A stretch of 64,000 nt of DNA from positions 868,001 through 932,000 of the forward strand of contig NZ_CP108002.1 in NCBI RefSeq assembly GCF_041435055.1. Reading direction: 5' to 3'. A model generated the notes under the pieces. The model had not been told where the DNA came from. It searched no databases and worked only from the letters and a program-made list of their open reading frames with translations. This DNA is from Streptomyces sp. NBC_00341. Its GTDB lineage: Bacteria > Actinomycetota > Actinomycetes > Streptomycetales > Streptomycetaceae. The translations under genes and the position numbers were made by a program. Positions 1-8,693 of this stretch are shown here, piece by piece (within the stretch, counting starts at the first letter, position 1; every line of letters begins with the position of its first letter).

Positions 1-867
1 GTAGTCGAGCGCGACCTCGTACGCGGCACGGGCGGTGCCGACCGCCATCGCGCCGACGGCCGGGCGGGACGCCTCGAACGTGGCCATCGCGGCGTTCTTC
101 ACCCGCTCGCCGCCACCGGAGGCGGCGCGCTCGCGGGCCCGCGCGAGGCGCTGGTCGAGCTTCTCCTTGCCGCCGAGCAGGCAGTGGCCCGGGACGCGCA
201 CGTCCTCCAGGACGACCTCCGCGGTGTGCGAGGCGCGGATGCCGTGCTTCTTGAACTTCTGCCCCTGGGAGAGCCCGGGGGTGCCGGGCGGCACGATGAA
301 GGAGGCGTGCCCCTTGGAACCGAGCTCCGCGTCAACGACCGCGACCACGACGTGGACGTTGGCGATGCCACCGTTGGTCGCCCAGGTCTTGGTGCCGTTG
401 AGCACCCACTCGTCCTTGGCCTGGTCGTACACCGCGCGGGTGCGCATCGAGGCGACGTCGGAGCCGGCGTCGGGCTCGGAGGAGCAGAAGGCGGCGACCT
501 TCACATCGTTCGCGTCGCCGTACATCTGCGGGATCCAGGTGCCTATCTGCTCCTCGGTGCCGTTGGCGAGGACGCCGACGGCCGCCAGGCCCGTACCGAC
601 GATCGACAGGGCGATGCCCGCGTCGCCCCAGAAGAGCTCCTCCATCGCCATCGGGATGCCGAGGCCGGTCGGGTCGAAGAACTGCTGGGCGTAGAAGTCA
701 AGGGAGTAGATGCCGACCTTGGCCGCCTCCTGGATGACGGGCCAGGGCGTTTCCTCACGCTCGTCCCACTCCGAAGCGGCCGGACGGATCACATCCGCGG
801 CGAAGCCGTGCAACCAGTCACGGACCTGCTTCTGGTCGTCGTTGAGTTCGAGCGTGAACTCGGCCAT
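1..867 (-). CDS. acyl-CoA dehydrogenase (C-terminus cut by window edge)
   Basis: FAD-dependent acyl-CoA dehydrogenase, which introduces the alpha-beta double bond into acyl-CoA thioesters. The 289 visible residues start MAEFTLELNDDQKQVRDWLHGF and carry the N-terminal helical domain. The middle beta domain follows, with the family signature AAFCSSEPDAGSDVASM and the WVLNGTKTWATNGGIA segment used in FAD and substrate binding. The C-terminal helical domain with the catalytic base is missing because the reading frame runs off the window at position 1. The ATG at 867 is the first in-frame start after the divergent promoter region. The gene diverges from a TetR regulator across a palindrome, so it is probably that regulator's target. 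Substrate chain length cannot be told. Confidence 0.92.
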   Translation of the reverse strand, partial: MAEFTLELNDDQKQVRDWLHGFAADVIRPAASEWDEREETPWPVIQEAAKVGIYSLDFYAQQFFDPTGLGIPMAMEELFWGDAGIALSIVGTGLAAVGVLANGTEEQIGTWIPQMYGDANDVKVAAFCSSEPDAGSDVASMRTRAVYDQAKDEWVLNGTKTWATNGGIANVHVVVAVVDAELGSKGHASFIVPPGTPGLSQGQKFKKHGIRASHTAEVVLEDVRVPGHCLLGGKEKLDQRLARARERAASGGGERVKNAAMATFEASRPAVGAMAVGTARAAYEVALDY

Positions 868-903
868 TTTCCCCTCCACGTACTGCTGTCAAAAACCGTT
901 CGT

Positions 904-938
904 TACTTGCGGTAACAACAGTCTGTTACCGGCAAGTA
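904..938. promoter_or_regulatory. inverted repeat, probable TetR operator
   Basis: The arms TACTTGCGGTAACA (904-917) and TGTTACCGGCAAGTA (924-938) are near-perfect inverted repeats, with one base extra in one arm. They sit in the 172-bp gap between the divergent acyl-CoA dehydrogenase and tetR genes. Size and place fit an operator bound by the neighbouring TetR protein and controlling both genes. Binding is inferred from position only. Confidence 0.6.
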
Positions 939-1039
939 GCCTCTGTCAACCGGTCAACCACAGATCCGCGCACCGCTGGACAGGGTGTTACGTTGCGCAG
1001 GCAGGACGGACAGGCACGGCCAGGGGTGGGAGAAACAGC

Positions 1040-1690
1040 ATGGAGACCACACGACAGGCGGAGCGGCAACGGTCCGCGGCAGAACGCCGCCGCCGCGAGC
1101 TGCTCGAAGCCGCCGACCGCGTGGTGCTCAGAGACGGCCCGGGGGCCTCGATGAACGCCATCGCGGCGGAGGCCGGAATCACCAAGCCCATCCTCTACCG
1201 TCACTTCGGCGACAAGGGCGGCCTCTACCGCGCCCTCGCGAAACGGCACACCGACGCGCTCCTCAGCGCGCTGCGGGCGGCGCTCGACGCCCCCGCCGAC
1301 CGCCGCGCCCGGGTCGAGGCGACGCTCGACACCTATCTCGCCGCGATCGAGGCCCGTCCGCAGGTCTACCGGTTCCTGATGCACCCCTCCGACGACGCGG
1401 CACCCTCGTCCGAGCAGGGCTTCGACGTCGGGCGCCACTCGGCCCCGCTGCTGCGCCGCCTCGGCGAGGAGCTGGCCGCGGTCATCGCGGAGCGGGTGGA
1501 CCTCGGGGCCGACAGCCAGGTCATGGCCCGGATCTGGGGTCATGGCATCGTCGGCATGATGCACGCGGCGGGCGACTGGTGGCTGGGCGAACGCCCCTGC
1601 TCACGGGCCCAGCTGGTGAGCAGCCTGGCCGATCTGCTGTGGGGCCGGCTGTCCGCGGCGGGCGACCGCCCCGGTGGCCCCGGGTTCTGA
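1040..1690 (+). CDS. TetR family transcriptional regulator
   Basis: A 216-residue TetR-type repressor. The N-terminal helix-turn-helix spans about residues 15-60, with the typical core AAEAGITKPILYRHFGDKGGLYRAL. The C-terminal ligand/dimerisation part is rich in Trp, Met and His (GHGIVGMMHAAGDWW), as in regulators of acyl-CoA metabolism. The ATG at 1040 was chosen because it follows a purine-rich stretch (gggtgggaga) and the protein then starts METTRQAERQRSAAERRRREL, a normal TetR arm. It is divergent from an acyl-CoA dehydrogenase with a palindrome between them, which suggests auto- and cross-repression with a CoA thioester or fatty acid as ligand; the ligand is inference. Confidence 0.9.
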   Translation: METTRQAERQRSAAERRRRELLEAADRVVLRDGPGASMNAIAAEAGITKPILYRHFGDKGGLYRALAKRHTDALLSALRAALDAPADRRARVEATLDTYLAAIEARPQVYRFLMHPSDDAAPSSEQGFDVGRHSAPLLRRLGEELAAVIAERVDLGADSQVMARIWGHGIVGMMHAAGDWWLGERPCSRAQLVSSLADLLWGRLSAAGDRPGGPGF

Positions 1691-1713
1691 AACCGCGCGA
1701 TACCGCTCGCCGG

Positions 1714-2259
1714 TCAGCCGGGCCGCCCCCAGGGCGCCCGGCGGGCCGCGCGCAGGGCCCGCGCCCGCCGCAGCCCGGTCAGCCGGTCGGTGTAGACGGC
1801 GCCGTCCAGGTGGTCGCACTCGTGCTGGAGGCAGCGCGCGAAGAAGCCGGTGCCGCTGACCCGCACCGGCTCGCCCTCGACCGTGACCCCTTCGACCACC
1901 GCGTGGTCGAAGCGGGGCGTGCCGGCCTCGATGCCCGGCAGCGAGAGGCAGCCCTCCGGGCCCCGCACGGTGATGCCGTCGGCCTCGACGAGGGTGGGGT
2001 TGACGAGGTGCCCCAGGTGCCGGACGTCCTCGTCGTCGGGGCAGTCGTACACGAACACCCTTAGCGCCACGCCGACCTGGTTGGCCGCGAGCCCGACTCC
2101 GTTCGCGGCGTACATCGTGGCGAACATGTCCTCGACCAGCCGGGCGAGCGGGGACCCGAAGTCCGTGACGGGTTCGCAGGCGCCGTGCAGCACGGGGTCA
2201 CCGAGCAGGCTCATGGCCCGGACGCGTCCGGAGCTGCCGGGGATCGGGCGGTTTCGCAT
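1714..2259 (-). CDS. def: peptide deformylase
   Basis: Removes the N-formyl group from the initiator methionine of nascent proteins; cytosolic Fe/Zn metalloenzyme. All three family motifs are present: GVGLAANQVG, EGCLSLP (Cys metal ligand) and HECDHLDG (two His ligands and the catalytic Glu). Length is about 181 residues, normal for the family. The start at 2259 gives MRNRPIPGSSGRVRAMSLLG; an ATG three codons upstream (2268) is also possible. It converges with tetR with only 23 bp between them. Streptomycetes usually have several def copies, so this may be a paralogue rather than the essential one. Confidence 0.93.
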   Translation of the reverse strand: MRNRPIPGSSGRVRAMSLLGDPVLHGACEPVTDFGSPLARLVEDMFATMYAANGVGLAANQVGVALRVFVYDCPDDEDVRHLGHLVNPTLVEADGITVRGPEGCLSLPGIEAGTPRFDHAVVEGVTVEGEPVRVSGTGFFARCLQHECDHLDGAVYTDRLTGLRRARALRAARRAPWGRPG

Positions 2260-2535
2260 GGCGGCCATCGTACGGTCCGACGTTGCGCCGGACGCACGGC
2301 CGCCGCCCGGCTCGGAGGCTACCCCGCTTACGCATCCCTGGGCGAAATGCCAAGATTTCTTCGATATGCGGCAATCCGCCCCTTCGTCGGCCTCGAATTC
2401 CTCATAGAGCCACCGAACGCCGCTCGCACCGGGCCACCCGGCGTCCGAAGCAACACGGAGCAGCCCGGAGCAGCCCGCCAAGGGCCGCGTCACCGTGCGT
2501 CACAGGTGACCCCATCGCCGCCCAGGGAGCCCCCC

Positions 2536-5109
2536 ATGCCAGGAAAGCGAGTCGCCACACTGCCGCCGGACCCCGGGAGGGCCGCGGCCCACGACAGTGC
2601 CGCTGCCGTACCGCGCGACGTCGAAGCGGCGTTCCGGGACGTTCTCTCGGATGTCATGCACCTCGACCGGGTGACGGCGGACAGCCACTTCTTCGACGAG
2701 CTGGGTGCCGACTCCCTGGTGATGGCCCACTTCTGCGCACGGGTGAGGAAGCGCGCGGATCTGCCGCCGGTCTCGATGCGGGATGTCTACGCGCACCCCA
2801 CCGCCGGTGAACTGGCGACCGCGCTGGCGACCGCCGCGCCCACCTCCCCGACCGGGCCCGCCGATCCCGCCGAGATCGCCGAGATCGCCGAGATCGCCGG
2901 GGAAGCCCTCCCCGCTCCCCCGCCTGCGGCCCCCGCCGGCCGGGCCGGGTACCTCCTGTGCGGGACGCTCCAGCTCGTGGCCTTCGTCGCCTACTCGTGC
3001 GTCATCGCGTTCATCACGGTCCGGGGCTACGAGTGGATAGCCGCCGGGTCCGGCGTGCTCTCCGGGTACCTCCGCTCCGTCGCGTTCGGCGCCGGGGCCC
3101 TGTTGGGTCTCTCCGCGCTGCCGATCGCCGCGAAATGGGTTCTCGTCGGGCGCTGGAGGCCCCAGGAGATCCGGATCTGGAGCCTCGCGTACGTCCGGTT
3201 CTGGATCGTCAGAACGCTCGTCCGCGCCGACCCGCTGGTGCTGTTCGCCGGATCGCCGCTGTACACGCTCTACCTCAGGGCGCTGGGCGCGAGGATCGGG
3301 AAGGGCGTGGTGATCTTCTCCCGCAACGTGCCGCTCTGCACCGACCTGCTCACCGTCGGGGACTCCTCCGTCATCCGCAAGGACTCGTTCCTCTCCTGCT
3401 ACCGGGCCCATGACGGTCTGATCCAGACCGGCACCGTGACCCTCGGCAAGGACGTCGTCGTCGCCGAGGCCTCGGTGCTCGACATCGGGACGTCCATGGG
3501 CGACGGCGCCCGCCTGGCCCACGCCTCCGCCCTGCACCGCGGCCAGCGCGTACCCGCCGGCGAGCACTGGCACGGTTCACCGGCGCAGCGCGCCGGGGCG
3601 GAGTACCGGGTGGTGGAACCGGCGGCCTGCGGCACCCTGCGCAGGGCGGTCCACGGCGGCACCCAGCTGCTGAGCGCGCTCCTGGTGTACCTGCCACTGG
3701 CCGTCGGCGGGATCGGGATGCTGCTCGCCGGGGCCCCGCAGCTCTCGGCGGTACTGGACCCGGGGCCCTCGGTCCTCACGACCTGGGCCTTCTACCGGGA
3801 CACCCTGGCGGCCTCGTTCGTCCTGCTCTTCGTGATCGTGCCGCTCGCCTTCCTGCTGCTCGCCACCGTCCCCCGGCTGCTGAGCCGCACCATCGAGCCG
3901 GACAAGGTCTATCCGCTCTACGGCTTCCACTACGGGGTGCACCGCGCGATCACGCTGCTGACCAACCGGCGCTTCCTCACCCGCCTGTTCGGTGACAGCT
4001 CCGGCATCGTCCCCTACCTCCGCCTGCTCGGGTACGACCTTTCCCGCGTCGAGCAGACAGGGTCGAACTTCGGTACCGAGGTCAAGCACGAGACGCCGTA
4101 CCTGAGCACGGTAGGGACGGGAACGATGGTGGCCGACGGGCTGTCGGTCAACAACGCCGAGTTCTCCAGCACTTCGTTCCGCGTCTCCCGGACGGCCATC
4201 GGCGCACACAGCTTCCTGGGCAACAGGATCGCCTACCCCGCGCGGAGCAGCGTCGGGGACAACTGCCTGCTGGCGACCAAGGTCATGGTCCCGGTCGACG
4301 GCAGGACCCGCGAGGGCGTCGGCCTCCTCGGCTCGCCCTGCTTCGAGATCCCCCGGTCGGTCCAGCGCGACAGCAGCTTCGACCGCATGAAGAGCGGCGA
4401 GACGCTGCGCAACGGCCTGGCGGCCAAGAACAGGCACAACGCCGCTTCCATGGGGCTGTACCTGATGGCGCGGTGGTGCTACGCCTTCGTGGTCACCCTG
4501 GTGATGTCGGGTGCCGCGGAGCTGTACACCTCGGTGGGCGCCACGGCGATCGCGCTGGGCAACGTGCTCCTCGTCGTGGTGAGCGCCGGGTACTTCGTCA
4601 TGGTGGAACGCCTCGTCACGGCGTTCCACCCGCCGGGTCCGCTGTTCTGCTCGATCTACGACCGCCGCTTCTGGCGGCGCGAACGCTTCTGGAAGGTGCC
4701 GTCCGAGACGTATCTCCGGGTCTTCGACGGGACACCGTTCAAGAGTCTGATCTGGCGGTCGCTGGGGGTCCGGATCGGGCGCGAGGTCTTCGACGACGGC
4801 TGCTATCTGACGGAACGCACGATGGTCACCATCGGGGACCGCGCCACGCTCAACGCCGGCAGCGTCGTCCAGTGCCATTCGCAGGAGGACGGCGCCTTCA
4901 AGTCCGCCCGCACCACGATCGGATCGCACTGCACCCTCGGCGTCGGGGCCTTCGTGCACTACGGGGTGACGATCGACGACGGGGCCGCTCTCGCTCCGGA
5001 CTCCTTCCTGATGAAGGGCGAGTCGGTCCCGCGCGACGCGCTGTGGGGCGGCAACCCCGCACGCCAGATACGGGCGGGCGGCGCCCGTAGCGAGGAGGCG
5101 GCACGATGA
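2536..5109 (+). CDS. Pls-like synthetase half: carrier domain + membrane segments + hexapeptide beta-helix domains
   Basis: 857 residues resembling the C-terminal portion of epsilon-poly-lysine synthetase (Pls/PosA family) without its adenylation domain. Residues 30-100 form a carrier domain with the phosphopantetheine Ser in HFFDELGADSL (Ser60). A Pro/Ala linker follows, then paired hydrophobic helices alternating with soluble segments rich in left-handed beta-helix repeats (for example IGKGVVIFSRNVPLCTDLL and IGSHCTLGVGAFVHYGVTI), three such blocks as in Pls. In Pls these blocks catalyse iterative amide formation between carrier-bound monomer and free amino acid at the membrane. The ATG at 2536 follows cagggag; earlier in-frame starts lie in poorly biased sequence. 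It overlaps the next gene by 4 bp, which supplies the missing A domain. The linker has a triplicated 9-nt unit (EIAEIAEIA). Confidence 0.85.
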   Translation: MPGKRVATLPPDPGRAAAHDSAAAVPRDVEAAFRDVLSDVMHLDRVTADSHFFDELGADSLVMAHFCARVRKRADLPPVSMRDVYAHPTAGELATALATAAPTSPTGPADPAEIAEIAEIAGEALPAPPPAAPAGRAGYLLCGTLQLVAFVAYSCVIAFITVRGYEWIAAGSGVLSGYLRSVAFGAGALLGLSALPIAAKWVLVGRWRPQEIRIWSLAYVRFWIVRTLVRADPLVLFAGSPLYTLYLRALGARIGKGVVIFSRNVPLCTDLLTVGDSSVIRKDSFLSCYRAHDGLIQTGTVTLGKDVVVAEASVLDIGTSMGDGARLAHASALHRGQRVPAGEHWHGSPAQRAGAEYRVVEPAACGTLRRAVHGGTQLLSALLVYLPLAVGGIGMLLAGAPQLSAVLDPGPSVLTTWAFYRDTLAASFVLLFVIVPLAFLLLATVPRLLSRTIEPDKVYPLYGFHYGVHRAITLLTNRRFLTRLFGDSSGIVPYLRLLGYDLSRVEQTGSNFGTEVKHETPYLSTVGTGTMVADGLSVNNAEFSSTSFRVSRTAIGAHSFLGNRIAYPARSSVGDNCLLATKVMVPVDGRTREGVGLLGSPCFEIPRSVQRDSSFDRMKSGETLRNGLAAKNRHNAASMGLYLMARWCYAFVVTLVMSGAAELYTSVGATAIALGNVLLVVVSAGYFVMVERLVTAFHPPGPLFCSIYDRRFWRRERFWKVPSETYLRVFDGTPFKSLIWRSLGVRIGREVFDDGCYLTERTMVTIGDRATLNAGSVVQCHSQEDGAFKSARTTIGSHCTLGVGAFVHYGVTIDDGAALAPDSFLMKGESVPRDALWGGNPARQIRAGGARSEEAAR

Positions 5110-7631
5110 ACACGCCCGCACGGACCGGAGCCGAGTACTGGCGCGAGGTGCTGACCGCCGGCGGGTCCACCGCCCTCCCGAGGTGGACGCGCAGTCCGAC
5201 GCCGGGCACCGCGACGGTCGAGACAGCCTTCCCGGACGCCCTGGCCGCGGAGTTGACCGTACTGGCGCGCTCGATGGGCGTCTCGCCCACCGCGCCGCTG
5301 CTGGCCGGCCATGCCCGGGTCCTCGCCGCGCTGTCCGGTGAACCCGGTGTCACCACGGGATACGTCCCCGCCGTGGACGCCGGGCCGTTGCTCTGCCGAC
5401 TGACGACCGGTGCCGCCTCGTGGCGGTCCCTCCTGCTGCACGCGGATCGCGCCGAGGCGGAACTGCTGGCCCACCGGGGATACCCGGTCGAGGCCCTCAG
5501 GCGGCGGCTGCGGCTCCCCGTCACCGCGCCGGAGGCGGTGTTCGACCCGACCGGCCGGGCCGGACCCGTACCGGGCGCCGTCTTCAGCGTCGGGTTCACG
5601 CGCCGCGACGGCCGCGACGTGCTGCGGCTGCGCTACCGGACCGACGCGCTCGACGCGGAGGCCGCGACCAGGATCGCCGGCTACCACCTCAACGCGCTGC
5701 GGCTGATCGCGGCCGATCCCGACGCGGCGCACGGGCGGCAGAGCCTGCTGTCACCGGGCGAACTGCGCCTCCAGCTCGACGGACTCGCCGGGCCGCAACG
5801 GGAGCTGCCCGGCCTCCGCTTCCACCAGCTCTTCGAACAGCGGGTACGCGCGCACCCGGACAGCGTCGCTGCGGTCCACGGCGACAGGCGGTGGACGTAC
5901 CGCGACCTCGACACCCGCGCCAACCGGCTGGCACACGCCCTGCTGGACGCGGGACTGACCAGGCAAGGGGTCGTCGCCCTGGTGACCGAACGGAGCCTGG
6001 AATGGATGGCCGCCGTACTCGCGATCCTCAAGTCCGGCGGCGTCTACCTCCCCGTAGATCCCCACTTCCCGGCCGGGCGCATCGCCGCCGTGCTCACCCG
6101 CGCCGACTGCGGGCTGGTGCTCACCGAACCGGGCAGCACCGCGACGCTCGACCGCGCGCTGGACTCCCTGCCGGGCGCACGGAAGCTGCTCATCGGCCCG
6201 CTCTGCGAACCGCGTCCCGAGGACACCGGTTCCGGGACGCGCGCCGACGCCGGTCCCGGTGTGCCCGTCGGCGCCCGCGATCTGGCCTATGTCCTCTTCA
6301 CCTCCGGCTCCACCGGCGAGCCGAAGGGCGCGATGGTGGAGCACGCCGGCCTGCTCAACCATCTCCTCGCGAAGATCGACGATCTGGGGATCGGGGAGGC
6401 GGACGTGGTCGCCCAGACCGCCCCCCAGTGCTTCGACATCTCGCTGTGGCAGCTGCTCTGCCCGCTGCTCACCGGCGGGACCACCCTCCTGGTCGGCCAG
6501 GAGGACGTTCTGGATGTCCGGCGCTTCCTCGACACGCTGGCGGACGGCCGGGCCGGCGTGGTCCAGGTCGTACCGTCCTACCTCGACGCCGTCCTGGCCT
6601 TCCTGGAGCGGCACCCGCGCGAACTGCCCGACCTGCGCTGCGTATCGGTCACCGGCGAGGCGGTGAAGAAGGATCTGGTCCGGCGCTGGTTCAGCGCCCG
6701 GCCCGGGGTCCGGCTCGTCAACGCCTACGGGCTGACAGAGACATCGGACGACACCAGTCACGCGGTCATGCACCGGGTGCCGGAATCCGACGCGGTGCCG
6801 ATCGGGCGCCCGGTGGCCAACGTACGCATGTACCTCCTCGACGAGCACAGGTGTCCGGTGCCGCTGGGCGCCCCCGGCGCGATCGCCTTCTCCGGGATCT
6901 GCGTGGGCCGCGGATACATCAACGACCCCGAGCGGACCCGGGCCGCCTTCCTGCCGGATCCGTACCGGCGCGGGGAGCGGCTGCACCTGAGCGGTGACTA
7001 CGGCCGCTGGCTCCCGGACGGGCAGCTGGAGTTCCTCGGCCGCCGCGACAGCCAGGTGAAGATCCGCGGCTTCCGCATCGAGACCGGCGAGATCGAGAAC
7101 GCCCTGCTGACGGTCCCGGGCGTCCGCGACTCCGCCGTCGTGGTCACCGGAGGGGCGGCCGGCCGGGGGAAGCGCCTGATCGCCTTCTGCAGCGGCGTAC
7201 AGCCGTCGCCGGCCGCCTCGGTGAGCGAGCACCTCGCCGAATCCCTGCCCGCGTACATGGTTCCGGCCGCCGTCCACTGGCTGAAGGCCCTGCCGCTGAC
7301 CGCCAACGGGAAGACCGACCGAGCGGAACTGACCCGCCTCGCCGGCGAAACCGGGGCACCCGGGGCACCCGGGGCACCCGGCGGCCACGACGCCGCCGCC
7401 CTCCCCCGCACCCGTACCGAACGGCGGCTGGCGGCGGCCTGGGCCGAGGCGCTCGGGGTCCCGCCGGACGGGGTGGGGCGGCGGGACAACTTCTTCGACC
7501 GGGGCGGCACCTCGCTCTCCGCGGTCGGCGTCGTGATTTCCCTGGACCGGGAGGTCTCGCTCAAGGACCTCGTGCGCCACCCCGTACTGACCGATCTGGC
7601 CGCGCTCGTGGACGAGCGCGCTGCCCGTTGA
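5106..7631 (+). CDS. NRPS: truncated condensation-like domain, adenylation domain, carrier domain
   Basis: 841 residues. Positions 1-215 look like the C-terminal lobe of a condensation domain (YWREVLTAGG, later GYHLNALRLIAADPD) with no HHxxxDG motif, so this part is probably structural. The adenylation domain (about 235-735) has VLFTSGSTGEPKG, CFDISLWQ with the Asp that normally binds the substrate amino group, NAYGLTETS, GDYGRW and the catalytic Lys in LTANGKTDR. The carrier domain (about 760-835) has DRGGTSLSAV. Overlap with the upstream carrier/beta-helix protein indicates the two act as one split synthetase. The sbnAB genes downstream suggest L-2,3-diaminopropionate as the activated monomer. 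Substrate choice is inferred from context, not from the pocket residues. A GAPGAPGAP linker precedes the carrier domain. Confidence 0.88.
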   Translation: MNTPARTGAEYWREVLTAGGSTALPRWTRSPTPGTATVETAFPDALAAELTVLARSMGVSPTAPLLAGHARVLAALSGEPGVTTGYVPAVDAGPLLCRLTTGAASWRSLLLHADRAEAELLAHRGYPVEALRRRLRLPVTAPEAVFDPTGRAGPVPGAVFSVGFTRRDGRDVLRLRYRTDALDAEAATRIAGYHLNALRLIAADPDAAHGRQSLLSPGELRLQLDGLAGPQRELPGLRFHQLFEQRVRAHPDSVAAVHGDRRWTYRDLDTRANRLAHALLDAGLTRQGVVALVTERSLEWMAAVLAILKSGGVYLPVDPHFPAGRIAAVLTRADCGLVLTEPGSTATLDRALDSLPGARKLLIGPLCEPRPEDTGSGTRADAGPGVPVGARDLAYVLFTSGSTGEPKGAMVEHAGLLNHLLAKIDDLGIGEADVVAQTAPQCFDISLWQLLCPLLTGGTTLLVGQEDVLDVRRFLDTLADGRAGVVQVVPSYLDAVLAFLERHPRELPDLRCVSVTGEAVKKDLVRRWFSARPGVRLVNAYGLTETSDDTSHAVMHRVPESDAVPIGRPVANVRMYLLDEHRCPVPLGAPGAIAFSGICVGRGYINDPERTRAAFLPDPYRRGERLHLSGDYGRWLPDGQLEFLGRRDSQVKIRGFRIETGEIENALLTVPGVRDSAVVVTGGAAGRGKRLIAFCSGVQPSPAASVSEHLAESLPAYMVPAAVHWLKALPLTANGKTDRAELTRLAGETGAPGAPGAPGGHDAAALPRTRTERRLAAAWAEALGVPPDGVGRRDNFFDRGGTSLSAVGVVISLDREVSLKDLVRHPVLTDLAALVDERAAR

Positions 7632-7658
7632 ACCGATCACCACCCTGAGGAGAGTGAC

Positions 7659-8693
7659 ATGTCCTCCATCGAGATAACGGCCTCACAGCTCGGCCCGGAG
7701 GCGGGGCCCGGCCCGACCGGTCAGCCCGGTCAGCCCGGTCAGCCCCCGGTGCTGCGGATCCCGGACACCCACGACCCGGCCGACTGGGCCACCGGGGCGC
7801 GCGAACGCCTGCGCGCCGAGCTCCTCACGCACGGCGCGGTCCTGGTCCGCGGGCTGGAGCTGCGCGAAGCGGCCGACGTCGCGGCGGTCCTGGGACAGCT
7901 GGCCGTCGAACCGGTGACGGAACGGGAGGCCTTCGCGCCCAGGGAGAGCTACGCCCCCGGAGTGCACTCCGCGTCTCCCTGGCCACCGGACCAGCCGATG
8001 TGCATGCACCACGAGCTGAGCTACACGCTCGGCTTCCCCGCCCTGCTGCTCTTCGCCTGCCTCACCGGTCCCACCAGCGGCGGAGCCGTCGGCCTCGCCG
8101 ACGCGGCGGCCGTGCTCGACGCCCTGCCCCTCGACCTCGTCGAACGGTTCGAGCGCGAGGGCTGGCTGCTGAACCGCAGCTACAACGGAGAGATCGGGGC
8201 CAGCGTCTCCCAGGCGTTCGGGACCGCCGACCGCGATGCCGTGGAGGGCTACTGCCGCGCCCACGCCATCACCTGGGACTGGCAGCCCGACGGCGGACTG
8301 CGGACCACGCAGCGCCGCGCGGCGGTGGTGCGCCATCCGGCCGGCGGACGGCGCTGCTGGTTCAACCAGATCGCCTTCCTGAACGAATGGACGCTCGCGC
8401 CCGAGGTGCGGGAGTACCTGGTCGACGAGTACGGGCCCGCCGGGCTGCCGTTCAACACCCGGTACGGCGACGGCGAGCCCCTGGAGGAGGAGGTCGTCCG
8501 GCTCATCGGTTCGGTCTACGCCGAACACACCGTGCGCCTGCCGTGGCGCGCCGGTGACCTGCTGCTCGTCGACAACATCCGTACCGCGCACAGCAGGGAG
8601 GCCTACGAAGGACCGCGCGACGTGGTCGTCGCGATGGCGTCCCCCACCCGGCTGGACACCTGCTCGCCGACGGCGGAGGTGGGGCAGCGATGA
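7659..8693 (+). CDS. TauD/SyrP-type Fe(II)/2-oxoglutarate dioxygenase
   Basis: 344-residue dioxygenase of the clavaminate synthase/TauD fold, the group that includes SyrP-like amino-acid beta-hydroxylases of NRPS pathways. Fe ligands are visible as HHE at residues 117-119 (H-x-E) and a distal His in DNIRTAHSREAYEGPR, where the following Arg would bind 2-oxoglutarate. The protein starts 27 bp after the NRPS gene behind a good ribosome site (tgaggaga) and its stop overlaps the start of the sbnB-like gene, so it belongs to the operon. It could hydroxylate the monomer, free or carrier-bound, or the finished chain. The N-terminus contains a GQPGQPGQPP stretch from a triplicated 9-nt unit. Confidence 0.85.
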   Translation: MSSIEITASQLGPEAGPGPTGQPGQPGQPPVLRIPDTHDPADWATGARERLRAELLTHGAVLVRGLELREAADVAAVLGQLAVEPVTEREAFAPRESYAPGVHSASPWPPDQPMCMHHELSYTLGFPALLLFACLTGPTSGGAVGLADAAAVLDALPLDLVERFEREGWLLNRSYNGEIGASVSQAFGTADRDAVEGYCRAHAITWDWQPDGGLRTTQRRAAVVRHPAGGRRCWFNQIAFLNEWTLAPEVREYLVDEYGPAGLPFNTRYGDGEPLEEEVVRLIGSVYAEHTVRLPWRAGDLLLVDNIRTAHSREAYEGPRDVVVAMASPTRLDTCSPTAEVGQR

